Shown here: positions 32,701 through 43,244 of the stretch, one piece after another
How positions within the stretch are numbered: position 1 is the first letter of the stretch
Layout: each line of letters starts with the position of its first letter
Assembly (NCBI RefSeq): GCF_000516985.1
Contig: NW_006917098.1
Location: 248,001 to 312,000, forward strand
DNA from: Pestalotiopsis fici W106-1
Taxonomy: Eukaryota; Ascomycota; Sordariomycetes; Amphisphaeriales; Sporocadaceae
Reading direction: 5' to 3'
Length of the DNA: 64,000 nt
Program-made: the position numbers and the translations under genes
Notes under the pieces: model-generated
Seen by the model: only the letters and a program-made list of their open reading frames with translations
What the model was told of the DNA's origin: nothing
The model's database searches: none

Positions 32701-33667
32701 AATAAGGTGAATCGCTTGAGTCGGTTGAGGATTGAGAGCTCTCCAGGTAACGGTTGAGCGCAGCCATCTGTAACGGTTGCTTCGTGGGTTTGGGGCGTCA
32801 TCGCTTTCTTCGAGGACCCGATAACAGACTCTTTCCGATTTGCGCGGTGACGCTGAAGCGTCACAAGCAGTTGTAGAATATTGAAACAATCCCTTCGAAG
32901 CATTCGCCAGATCTCTCGGACACAATGGCGCAGACGACTGTAGATGACTGCCAATACCAAGCATGATAGCGCCAGGACAAGTTCCAGGATGCGTACTTGT
33001 AAATTGTCGTCCGAGTATTGCATTTTGTGGTTGTGATCCGTTTCTGATTAAAGCGCATCCGTTTCCAGGAATGACCCGATCATGACAGGGTGAAATTGTG
33101 AAGACAAATTCAAAAAATGTTGCAACTTACTGATTGCATGTCCCGCAGAGACGTGCCCTTAATTGTGCTCCGAACGGGGGTGGGTGCTACAAGGCCAGAC
33201 TTTGCCGAGGCCTGGGGAAACTCGGTGGCTGCCTTCTCGGACAGAGTTTTGCGTTTTGGTTCTGGCTGAGAAACTGTATTGGCCTGAGGTAAGCATGTGG
33301 CTGGGAAGACAAGGTGTTGAAGTGTGTCAACCGTACCGGCGCCCTGAAGACCGCGCTTGATACCTGTGAGAGATGGCGGGGCCATTGCGGATTGCGATCG
33401 CGTGTTGGTCTGCGAGTCTGTTATCTCGTGCAGGCCATGATGCGACATGGCAGATGAGGAGTGAAGTTGTGGCAGTCGGGATGTAGTGCTTGCGCCGAGA
33501 CGCGGAAGCCCAGATGGCTTGTTCATCTGCGCAAGTCGTTTGTTAGAAAGTCGCGTCCGAGAAGGAGTTTTGTTTTGCGACCAGAGAGTGCTCGAGATCG
33601 AGGGGTAAGGGGTTGACTGTCTGGGGCGGGCGAGACAAGAAAAACGTACTGGATTCTCCGTATCCAT
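29768..33667 (-). CDS. klpA: Kinesin-14 (Kar3/KlpA-type minus-end motor)
   Basis: A 998-residue motor from five exons (33650-33667, 33131-33526, 31639-32461, 29900-31581, 29768-29845); the sum is in frame. The N-terminal about 350 residues are basic, Ser/Thr/Pro-rich and probably bind microtubules. A long coiled coil (EQTKNALESSKLELQSKIQ and onward) leads to the kinesin-14 neck KLFDQLQTLKGNIRVMCRIR. The motor is therefore at the C-terminus. Motor hallmarks are the P-loop AYGQTGSGKTFTM, switch I NRASSRSHCVFTL and switch II LIDLAGSERVKES. The last exon supplies a short basic tail ending GRSIKKR. The role is spindle assembly and nuclear positioning. Introns are 123 nt (33527-33649, in frame), 669 nt (32462-33130), 57 and 54 nt. 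Confidence 0.9.
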
Positions 33668-34663
33668 GTTGGCGAAAGTGCTCTTGCGGCGTATTGCAAG
33701 CTGGTATCCAAGCGTAGCAAGGAGCAAAGCCCCGGTCGGAGAGGCACCGGCTGACGATGCAGTAAAGGACGGCGTGTTGACAGATGCTGGTCGTGGGAAA
33801 CGTCGACGTGACGGGCTTTGATGGGTTGGTGAAAGAGAGGCGACCAGATGCCACATCAAAATCTGGAGAGCAAGTAGCTCTATGGAGGCGTTCTAGTGGG
33901 CTTATGATGCGTTGGATAAGTCAATGCCTGTACCAAGTCCAATTAAGCTCCGAGACGTTTGAGCCAGTTCCACGATTGGGTGCATTAAATTTACTGCTGT
34001 TGATTTCGCGTGATGGGTCGCTGCCGGGGCAACGAAGAAGACGTGAGGAGAATAGAGCGGGACCAGCTGGGTCAGCCACAAATAATGGCATATTAGCAGC
34101 GCTAATGAGCCACATTACTCCCAAAGCCACACCAATTCGGCTTTGGTGGGATGACGCTTCTCTTCCATATCGATTGAGGAATTGGCCATAGCTCTTTGGC
34201 TTTCCGTCCCGCCTTCCCGCTCTCTGTGCTTCTCCTTGATCCCGACTACAGGGTACCATCACATGTCAGCTTCTCCAACCAATTGAGCTCTAACCGCATT
34301 TCAGATATGTATGTATGTCATCTAATGTCAGCAGCTACAGGCGGCTAATTTTAAATCCTGCACCAGTTGCCTTTTCTTTAAGGTTTCAACATTTACGTTG
34401 ACATCACGAACTTCGACTCTACTTAAACTTCTCAACGGTCTGTCACAGGCCAGCCCCGATCATAGACAGACAGTCGTCAACGACGACGTCTCATCATCCA
34501 AGACTCCAACCTCCACAACTGTCTCATGTCTCGGTAGCTTTGCTCACGCGCGCAGCCCGCTGCCCAACCACTTGAGCCTGTTCTCCGCCGACCTTTCACC
34601 CCGACTTGAGCTGACAGCGTACTGCTCGACTCTCGAACGAAGCCTATCGCATTTCAAATTGCC
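33668..34663. promoter_or_regulatory. Divergent promoter region, kinesin / acyltransferase
   Basis: 996 bp between divergent start codons. A plus-strand ORF from 34398 overlaps the acyltransferase start in another frame and has no family features; it could be an upstream ORF in the leader. Nothing else is supported. Confidence 0.45.
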
Positions 34664-35632
34664 ATGGAGAAGTACAGCCAGTTTCGGGATCGCGGTAGCG
34701 GCGTCTCGCCGTTCCTGCCGCACGTCACCCCAGTTTCACCACTTACCAAACTCTGGCACATCATCGTCTTCTCGATCCGGCTTCCCTTGTTCGCATTCTA
34801 TGCAGCCTGCTATTTCCTGGTGCTCACGCACCTCCCACTCCCAGTAGTGCTGCGCAAGCTCCTGCTTTGGGCAATGCTAGGCATACCAGGCATCTGGTGG
34901 GTAGATTTACAATTGGATGGTGTCAAGCGTGGCCACCTGCATGAGCAGCCTGTGGAAAGAGTCCCGCAGCCCGGAAGTATCATTGCAGCCCAGTTCACAA
35001 GTCCGATCGATGCGCTATACCTGGCCGCGATTTTCGACCCGATTTTCACCGTCAGTTATCCAAACACTCGAAAAGTTCACCATATCTCTTTGCTCGGTGC
35101 CATTGTCCTCGCTTTGGCACCGATCAACCTGCAGCCCCCGACACGCAAGAACCTCACAACACTGCGCCAACTTCGTGAGGATTATCCGCACCGGGTAATT
35201 GTCGTATTCCCCGAATGCAGCACGACGAACGGCAAGGGCTTGCTGCCACTTTCCACGAGTCTCTTGGGCGCTCCAGCCGATGCGAAAATCTTCCCCGTTA
35301 GTCTGCGATACACACCTCAAGATATTACGGCGCCCATTCCCGGGACTTACATGACATTTATTTGGAATCTACTTTCGCGACCAACCCACTGCATCAGAGT
35401 GCGCATTGCCGAAGCAGTCACGACCAAGTCAGACTTACCCAATGGTTACGAAAGCGACGATTCTTCCGACGACGAATCCCGCGAGGCCGAGGAGCCTATG
35501 ACTCCTGCGGATCGCCAACTACTCGATCATATTGCTGAGACGCTGGCACGACTTGCGAGGAATAAAAGAGTTGGCTTAACACTACGCGATAAGGTGGCAT
35601 TTGTGACTGCTTGGACAAAGGGTCGAAAGTAG
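34664..35632 (+). CDS. Lysophospholipid acyltransferase, LOA1/VPS66-like
   Basis: A 322-residue single-exon membrane protein with a strong start context (GCCATGG). Hydrophobic segments at about residues 30-60 and 65-85 anchor it. The PlsC-type acyltransferase core follows, with FTSPIDALYLAAIFDP and VIVVFPECSTTNGKGLL (residues about 180-195), the equivalent of the FPEGTxSNG motif. The catalytic HxxxxD-like site is degenerate: the segment that normally carries it reads QFTSPIDALY. This is also the case in the yeast Loa1/Vps66 group. A Ser/Asp/Glu-rich linker (ESDDSSDDESREAEE) precedes a helical tail. Likely acylates lysophosphatidic acid at ER or lipid droplets. Confidence 0.78.
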   Translation: MEKYSQFRDRGSGVSPFLPHVTPVSPLTKLWHIIVFSIRLPLFAFYAACYFLVLTHLPLPVVLRKLLLWAMLGIPGIWWVDLQLDGVKRGHLHEQPVERVPQPGSIIAAQFTSPIDALYLAAIFDPIFTVSYPNTRKVHHISLLGAIVLALAPINLQPPTRKNLTTLRQLREDYPHRVIVVFPECSTTNGKGLLPLSTSLLGAPADAKIFPVSLRYTPQDITAPIPGTYMTFIWNLLSRPTHCIRVRIAEAVTTKSDLPNGYESDDSSDDESREAEEPMTPADRQLLDHIAETLARLARNKRVGLTLRDKVAFVTAWTKGRK

Positions 35633-36195
35633 GGGATACCCCCAGGATATGCCCCAGAACAAACTTTGAAAACATATTACAACCAAGAGACTTAAGGGGC
35701 AAGTTTCGCATATCTTGACATGGCTGTAGACTAGGATCGGACATCGCCTGCCGCTTCACCGCAAGGACCAATAGCATCTAGATAGGTAGTCAGGCTGGCT
35801 CAAACTCGGACATCTCACATTTCAGAAACAGACCAGCACGTCTCCATTATCAGTGGCATCCTGATGAACCTAGACTTTGCGATTACCGAGTACTACCCCT
35901 TCTCTTGGTGTGATAACAATTGCCTCTATATGATTCATATCTTAGGTATACTTGTAATCCAAGGGAAACATTTTACTGGCACCGTCAATTTTTTGGAATA
36001 GGTAATAAGTATAAAGAATTCATATTCGCAAGACGCATACGCCGATTTTCCGGACCCCAGAATGCAAACCGGCCCGCAAGCCCAGATTGGTTATCGTTTT
36101 GTATATACACAGAAATCTTTGATACAGCAACGCAGCGCACAATTAAAACCAAAATTCCTTCACGCATTCTTCCATCAACCCTTACCATGACCCGC
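35633..36195. other. Convergent intergenic region
   Basis: 563 bp between the acyltransferase and dihydroxy-acid dehydratase 3' ends. It is AT-rich towards the right. No gene is seen. Confidence 0.45.
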
Positions 36196-38080
36196 TTAAG
36201 CATTGTCGGTCACACAGCCGGACGAGGCATCCGTCACCAGCTTGGCATACTTGGTGAGAGTACCCTTCTTGTACCGGGCCTCGGGGGCCTTCCAGGCAGC
36301 CTTTCTCCGGGCGAACTCCTCTTCCGAAATTGTGGTGTCAATGACACGCTTCTCGGCGTCGATGGTGATCTCATCGCCATCCTGCACCAGTGCAATCGGA
36401 CCGCCGGCCATGGCCTCGGGCACGATATGGCCAATCAGGAAACCGTGAGAACCTCCAGAGAAGCGACCGTCGGTGAGCAGGGCAACGTCCTGACCGAGAC
36501 CGGCGCCCATGATGGCGGACGACGGCTTCAACATCTCGGGCATACCAGGTCCACCCTTGGGACCTTCGTAGCGGATGATGACAACGGTCTTCTCGCCCTT
36601 CTTGATCTCGCCGCGCTCGAGCGACTCAATGAAGGCATCCTCGTAGTCGTAGACGCGAGCCTTACCCTTGAAGACGAGACCTTCCTTACCGGTAATCTTA
36701 CCGACGGAACCGCCAGGAGCCAGCTGGCCGCGGAGGATCTGGATGTGGCCGGTGGGCTTGATGGGGTTGCTGAAGGGGCGGATGATCTTCTGGTCCTCAG
36801 GGAAGCGGTGGGGCCAGGCCTCGACGTTCTCCTTCATGGTCTTACCGGTAACAGTGATGCCGCTGCCGTCAATCAGACCCTCCTCGAGGAGGAATCGGAG
36901 CAGGGCCGGGGTACCACCAATACCCATCATGTCGGCCATGACGTACTTGCCACTGGGCTTCAGATCGGCCAAGAAGGGAGTGCGGTCGCTAACCTTCTGG
37001 AAGTCATCGACGGTCAGCTTGATGCCAACGGAGTCGGCAATGGCGATCAAGTGCAGCACGGCGTTGGTGCTACCACCCAGGATGTTGACAACAACCATGG
37101 CGTTCTCAAAGGCTTGCCTTGTGAGAACGTCACGGGGTCGGATGTCTTCCCTCATAATATTCTTGATGGCCTCGCCGACACTCTCACACTCCTTGACCTT
37201 GTCCGCATGAGCAGCAGGAATACTACTGCTGGCGGGCAGAGTCATACCCATGGTCTCGATAGCGGTAGCCATTGTGTTGGCAGTGTACATACCACCGCAG
37301 GCACCTTGACCTGGGCAGGCGTTGCGGATAATGTCGTAGCGCTGGTCCTCGGTGATCTCGCCGGTAATGTACTGTCCGTAGGCCTGGAAGGCATTGACCA
37401 GGTCAATCTCAGCGCCGGCCTTGCTGCATCCTGGAGCAATTGTTCCACCGTAGACCATGATACTGGGTCTGTTGACACGGCCCATGGCGATCAAAACACC
37501 GGGCATGTTCTTGTCACAGCCAGGAAGAGAGATGTTGGCATCGTACCATTGACCGCCCATGACAGTCTCGATACTGTCGGCGATAATCTCTCTGCTCTGC
37601 AGGGAGTATCGCATACCAGTCGTACCCATGGAAATACCATCAGAGACACCAATGGTGTTGAACCGGTAAGGGATCAGACCAGCCTTTTTCACAGACTCTT
37701 TTACGACAGCCGACAAATCCATCAAGTGCATGTTGCAAGGGTTGCCCTCGTACCAGACGGACGAGATACCGACCTGTGCCTTCTTCATGTCGGCATCATC
37801 GAGACCGGTGGCGTACAGCATGGCCTGCGAGGCACCCTGCGACTTGGGCTGTGTGATGAATTTTGAGACCTTGTTGAGGTCGCTATCTTCGGCTCGAAGG
37901 GGACGGGATGTGCTAAGAAGACGACTGGTGTTCTTGTCAGCGCCATCCTGCCTTTTGTTTGGATCATCACATCGCATTCATTGCATTGGCAAACACGTAC
38001 GCATATTGAGTCGATGGTGCTCGACAGCTCCGAGCAAGAGCTGCGGGAGCTTTCGCCCGCAGCAGAGTCTGAAAGGCCAT
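36196..38080 (-). CDS. ILV3: Dihydroxy-acid dehydratase, mitochondrial
   Basis: A 611-residue enzyme from two exons (38001-38080, 36196-37951; 49-nt intron). The first exon encodes a classic mitochondrial presequence ([20 protein letters not shown]), continued by [12 protein letters not shown]. It dehydrates 2,3-dihydroxy-isovalerate and -methylvalerate in valine/isoleucine synthesis. Iron-sulfur and signature elements are visible: [36 protein letters not shown], and [20 protein letters not shown]. Length and motifs are normal, so it should be functional. Synonymous codon choice is strongly biased to C/G in third position compared with neighbours, as expected for a highly expressed gene. This also creates a long antisense open frame. 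Confidence 0.96.
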
Positions 38081-38529
38081 TTTGATTGAACGCAACTACT
38101 CAATCGAATTGCCAAGGAATGTGCCTGTGGATGGGGACGAGACGAAGGGAATTTGGAATTGACCCTTTGTACACGAATTGGGTCGAAGCGACACTCGGAG
38201 GAGATCGTCCAAAGCTTCGAAATGAGTCAATTGAACCAAGACAAAAGTCCAGTAGATCAATTGTGAGCAGTGGATTGAGCTTACCTACAGCTCGCTCCCA
38301 ATTGACGGTCCGTGACAGGAGCTCAGCAGCTCCGAAATTTTGGGCGAAATCGGCACAAAATTCTGGGACAGGCCTCGGGCCTGTCAGCCAAGTCTGCTTA
38401 CCACCCCCAAGTCCCCGCGAAAAGGCGGAGCGACTGACGAATATCTGCACAACTATTGGCTGCGACTTCGGTAGGTAGAAACTATACTACATTAAGGTAG
38501 CAGCTCCACTTGCAATCTCTGGTTGAGAT
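38081..38529. promoter_or_regulatory. Promoter region of ILV3
   Basis: 449 bp between the truncated P450 and the ILV3 start on the same strand. The palindromic GACAGGCCTCGGGCCTGTC lies at about 38368-38386. I searched the first 200 bp for the missing P450 3' half on this strand and found none. Confidence 0.45.
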
Positions 38530-39659
38530 TCAATACCAAAGATCAGCTGTAGTCATGATGGCAACTATGGACAGCATAAGTTGTGATGCTCCAGCTGGAT
38601 ATGGTTTGTTCTGGGCGATTTCCTTGAACCCAGCAATGGCGTCCATATATTGAACTCCAGGTGAAGAGCCTTCACGTTCAGCAAGGACCCGCGCGACATA
38701 CTTTTCCGCTTGATCGACTTGCGCTTGGAGCTCGATGCAGCTCGGCAGAACTCTGGCCATCAAGGGACGGATGATTCGCGGCAAGACTCGCAACTGTTCC
38801 GCAGCATGAGCACTTGCAAATCCGTACTTGACAACGAGGTCCAGCCACTCCTGATCGCGGCACAGGGATTCGCCCACAAATATTCGAGATGACATTCTGG
38901 TAATGATCTTTACGATAATGTCTTTAAGGTTGACTTCGTTCCACTCTATGGCTAGTCAATTTGCCGGTTTTTTCTTCTTCTTCTTTCTTCTTGCAACGAT
39001 TGTGGATTCACCCACCTTGAGAGTCAGGAAGCAGCTCTTCCAAAACGACAGAACATTCATTTGATAATGGAGTCACCAACTCAGCTATAAGTACGACTAT
39101 GAATTAGTTACGGGACGGAGATCAAAGGAGCTTTTTAATCCTTTGGATACTAACCGAGGTTTCTGGTTATCTTAGATCTCACGAGTGTCTGCAACGACTC
39201 CTCAGACGATGCTGCCATTTTATATGGTTCGAACCCTGGCAGATTGGCCTGGAACATCTGTAGACATGGTGTTACTATAGCCTTATCTTACTTGTGTGAG
39301 ACTTGCCTTACAGTCTCAAGTTGCCCAGTGAAGCTCAACCTCTTGTCGTTGCGTATCTCGTCGCCCTGCTGCGGTCGAAGAATAATCACCTCACCAAAGT
39401 CGCTGATGACACGGAAAGGCTTGGAGCCAAATTGATTGACTGCTGAGTAGATTATGTCCCTGGCTGAAGTGGTAAATTCCCGGACTGCCCGGCTGCTGGT
39501 CAATTCGTAGCTGCGCTTAGGGTTAACGAGGGGCAGGATAGTACGGCATTTCCAAGTATAAAGAACGATGACATTTGGTATAACAAGCAAAAAGATGACT
39601 GCGACAAGGTCCCAGATGGTCCTTTCATGCTCTGCAAGTAGATTCAAATCGAACTCCAT
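38530..39659 (-). pseudogene. Cytochrome P450 (CYP68-like), truncated at the I-helix
   Basis: Four spliceable exons (39312-39659, 39155-39257, 39016-39084, 38530-38951) give 313 residues, against about 500 for the family. The N-terminal membrane anchor (IWDLVAVIFLLVIPNVIVLY), ILPLVNPKRSYELTSSRA, GDFGEV-like strands and SRIFVGESLCRDQEWLDLVV are intact and match the fungal CYP68 group. The frame stops right after LSIVAIMTTADL, the beginning of the I-helix (AIHTTxDL in relatives). Missing are the ExxR motif, the PERF region and the heme-binding Cys loop. Nothing in the following 450 bp up to ILV3 restores them. It cannot be a functional P450 as seen, so it is called a 3'-truncated pseudogene. 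The intact splice sites suggest recent loss. Confidence 0.75.
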
Positions 39660-40423
39660 GGCGATAAATTGTTGAAGAGATAGTTGATTAGTTCGAAAAC
39701 ACGATACAATATGGTTCTGGTTCGGCACGTTTGCTTTTGTACAACGAACCGAATCATAAATGACGTAGGAATATAAGTATCTAAGAGGCATATATGCCGA
39801 ATCGGACGTTGCCAGAGCCGATTGTAAGTCAACCCATCCGATCATCCAAGAGGTCAGTAGCCTCAGTCCTCGGGGTGGGATGGTTCTTGGCAAACCCCGA
39901 AATTTTGAGTCCTCCGAGTCACGTCCGAACCGGGCCCGGCGGACGACCCGTGCATAGCTCACGACGCGCTATCAATCGCTTCATTGTTCCATCCATTTCG
40001 CAAGCAATGGGCTCCGATTCATTCAAACCCACTGAAAAAGAACGAAAAATTAGCAAACCGTCCATGTCCTTGGCGTCAAGTACAACCGCGGTAGAATTCA
40101 TCATTGAAGGCTTCCACGCCAAGAGATAATATGGCAACACTAGATAGGCTGGACCCGAAGGTAGATAGTCGCTGATTTCTATCAATGGAAGAAATTCAGC
40201 GTTGTCAACTAGAGCAATTACATTGACTGAGCACAGTCTGCGCACAACAGCCTAGATCAATCCGAGACTGAATAGAACTATCCTAAACTAGGAATTACAT
40301 AAAATCAAACGCCAATTAATTTTAATCGAAATAAGAATGTAGACTCTCTCTCTTTCCCTCTCTTTCTCTCTCTCTTTCCCTCTCTTTCTCTCTCTCTTTT
40401 CCCCTTTGGATTCGGGTATACTC
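39660..40423. other. Intergenic region with CT-rich tract
   Basis: 764 bp between the P450 remnant and a regulator gene. It contains the CT-rich tract listed separately; no gene is supported. Confidence 0.45.
40343..40405. repeat. Polypyrimidine CT-rich low-complexity tract
   Basis: About 60 nt almost purely C/T, made of a unit of roughly 22-24 nt (CTCTCTCTTTCCCTCTCTTT) occurring more than twice in tandem. It lies just 3' of the regulator gene's stop. Confidence 0.75.
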
Positions 40424-42610
40424 TCATCTTTGGCGCAAACCGGTCCAATGCTCACCGACCCGAGTGTTGAGTGTGGTGAAAGCTGTCCAAAGTGGTGTCA
40501 AATCGGCATGTACGCGGACTGCATTCTTGAGCAACGCTTCAGCTCGCAACATTTGTTTCATGTCTGCCAGGACTCTTGAGTCCTCTTTCTCCGACAGCAC
40601 GTAGTCATAGATGCTCGCGATGGCAAAGGGGCATTGATATGCGCCCCAGATCCAGGATATCAACCATGGCGACGTGAAAGACTCCATCAACAGATTAATT
40701 GTATCGAGAACCTTCCGAGCAGCATTCAAGGAAATGAAAGCGCCGGATTCAGACTGGACGATGGTTTTTTCATTTCTTGAATCATCGGCCGCATGTATTT
40801 TGCGTTGCATCATAATAATGCTCATATATGCGGTAAGTAGGAGATCAGAAGCAGTCCAGCAAACATTGAAGTCATTTAGCGACTGTCTAAGCCATGTCTC
40901 CTATTTCAGGTGAGCATAGAGGCAAAGGCTGAGTACGTATAAGAAAGTCTTCAACGTACAACTTGCCAATCTTCGATGATATTTGTAATATCAGAGCACA
41001 GATTGTTGATGGATCCTTCAATATCAGAAGATGCACTCTTTGAGTTCTCCAAGATTTTGAAAAAGTCCATCATAATAAAGGTGATCCGCGACGTAACGAT
41101 AAATGCAGTAGCCGAAGTCACTTCTTGTGGAGGTAAGCGACCAATGTCGAAGCTGGGTAGGTTGACCTGGTAGTCGAGTCCGGAAATAGTTGGGGGTCTG
41201 TCGAAACACAGACGGAAATGGTAATCCAACGCAAGCAACTGCCAGAATCCCTTCCTATCTTCATTTGCTGCGTGGTGATCCTTTGGCATTCTTCCTTCCA
41301 TAAGGTAGTCGTCCATACTCTGCAGGCTAAGATTTTGAGCGAAGCGGCAAGCACGAGAGTGCAGTTCCCAACATAGATCATAGTCGAAGTTTGCTGCACT
41401 TGTTCGACACTGTTCGAGTGAGTGTCAGCAATTTTGCAACAATTTTGGAGAATTCATTGCGAACCATTAGAATCGCTGCAACAAAGTCCATGGCAGTGCA
41501 TGTTGTCCCTTGATCCCAAGCCGAAACAAGGTTGCGACAATGATGGTAAATTCGACGTGCCCACTTCATGTCCCCGTAAGCCAATGTGGAACGGATCAAA
41601 GCCCCGTCAATGAGCACGTTGTAGTAGACTAGCATTGCTGATTGATCGATGTGAACATGCGGCAAGCCAGCGAGGTCTGGAATGATTCTCATCAACTGTT
41701 CGTTTATCAGATTGGGCCACATCTCAAGACCTCGATTGATAAAGAATTCTCCAAAGACAAACAGTTAGTATGGACGAATCAAGTTGAGGTATACAGGCTG
41801 TGAAGGCAAGATTGGTCCATACCGTTGACCCAGAGCTTTGCTTTATCCTTGGGAATTTCAAAGATCAGTGCTTCACTATTCTCCGAATAATTTTCCAAAG
41901 ATGCGTCCTTCATTTTCTGGATTGCACCATCAAGGAGCGATAGAGGATCCAACGTATTGCCAGATGGACTAATTGGGGACTGTACACTGTGGCCCCCAGG
42001 AGTGTCCAGATTCTGCAGTTGGAGTAACGATACATCCGTAGCCACCCTGTTAGAGCGATTAGGACGGATTGCATGACAGGAATGGTGGCAGCTACCCTTC
42101 AATGATGAACTCTGATTCTTGATTGTCGATATCATCATTCGAAGATGCCGGGGTTGACTGTACCGCCGGGTCGGTTACTGTACGATCCGTGAGGATATTG
42201 CTGCAAAGAGCCTCTACATTGCTTAGACGGTCAAGAAGACTAGATAGCATGGGGTCTGTCTTTTTCCTACAAGTCCGCTATGTTTAGCATGTATACTACC
42301 AATATGGGGACATTACGGAAACGTACGGTGCACTTGGCCGCGGTCTCCTCCGGCTCCTCCCAGGATATTTGCAATCCAGCCCCTTGTTGCTGCATCTCTG
42401 GCACGTCGGCTTGTCGCGGGTGCATCGAAGCTGAGCCACATGAGCAATCAATATTCTGTTTTCTCTTCACGATTTGCTCGATGCTACTCACCTTGCTCTG
42501 CCTGCAACCTGTGCACTGTGAAAACCGCGGGTGAGCAAAGCCACATACCGGAAAATAGCACGATCGGTTGGTCCGCTTACCGAGTAAGGATGCAATGGAG
42601 TATCGGACAT
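40424..42610 (-). CDS. Zn2Cys6 transcription factor
   Basis: A multi-exon regulator (at least eight exons). The first are 42581-42610, 42492-42515 and 42327-42430, with the fourth starting at 42266. Splicing gives MSDTPLHPYSCTGCRQSK followed by LRCTRDKPTCQRCSNKGLDC. The zinc cluster is therefore C11, C14, C21, C28, C31, C38, with a 24-nt micro-exon coding only its first part. A basic run (RSRRRPRPS) follows. The C-terminal helical region (FFINRGLEMWPNLINEQLM, ending VGEHWTGLRQR) resembles the fungal transcription-factor middle homology region. It is divergent from the PDR-type ABC transporter across 634 bp, so it may control that pump. Exact later exon borders were not fixed. Confidence 0.78.
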
Positions 42611-43244
42611 TGCAATTGCCTCCTGGGCGATTCCGAGATGCTCCAGGTACTTGGTGGATTTCCCGAATGTGCTATATTGCTTGAACCACCGATTCAGAGA
42701 CGGGTTGTGGTTTTGAGGGGCGAGGTTGCAGATGGCCATTGTGATCGGACGTTGCCAAGGCCCGAACCTGCGAAGCGCCAAGGGCCTAATTATTCGTATT
42801 TGGGGCTGGCAGAAGTATCAATTAGCGAGTGCCGTGCCTAGCTTGTATCGCTAAGGCGTCAAATCTACAGCGATCTAACCAAGGAATTTGGCAGGCTTAC
42901 AATATGAAGACGGTGAAAGTGGCACCGTGCCAAAATGTGCTAAATCTGGTAATCAGCTCTTTCGCACTGTTTACCACTATAATCATGGCGTGAAGCATTA
43001 TCATAGTAGCATCTCGGACTTTGCCAAGACATGCGCAAGTGCGATACTGTTGAAAGCGAGACCACTGTCTCCAGGTAGAGTTGCAGATTGACAGTGGAAT
43101 ATCGAGACCGATCCAATAGGAAGTATAAAATATAGGATATTCCATTAATACTTTTAGCTACGGAATCATAAAAAAACACCTTGAATACGAATTCAAGTAC
43201 TTACTGTGTCTTCATCGCAATTTATTGATATTCTGGTTGGAAAC
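42611..43244. promoter_or_regulatory. Divergent promoter region, Zn2Cys6 regulator / ABC transporter
   Basis: 634 bp between start codons of divergently transcribed genes. The ORFs seen here (42888-43091 plus, 42897-43179 minus) are unsupported. No clear inverted CGG site was recognised. Confidence 0.45.

Noticed and set aside
35920..37866. 648-codon open frame on the plus strand antisense to ILV3
   Set aside because: It mirrors the ILV3 coding exon, whose strong third-position C/G bias removes antisense stops. The translation is repetitive in Gly/Asp/His/Leu and has no family features.
39227..39240. GGTTCGAACCC resembling a tRNA T-loop
   Set aside because: It lies inside the second P450 exon (GFEPYK on the minus strand), and no acceptor stem or anticodon arm can be folded around it.
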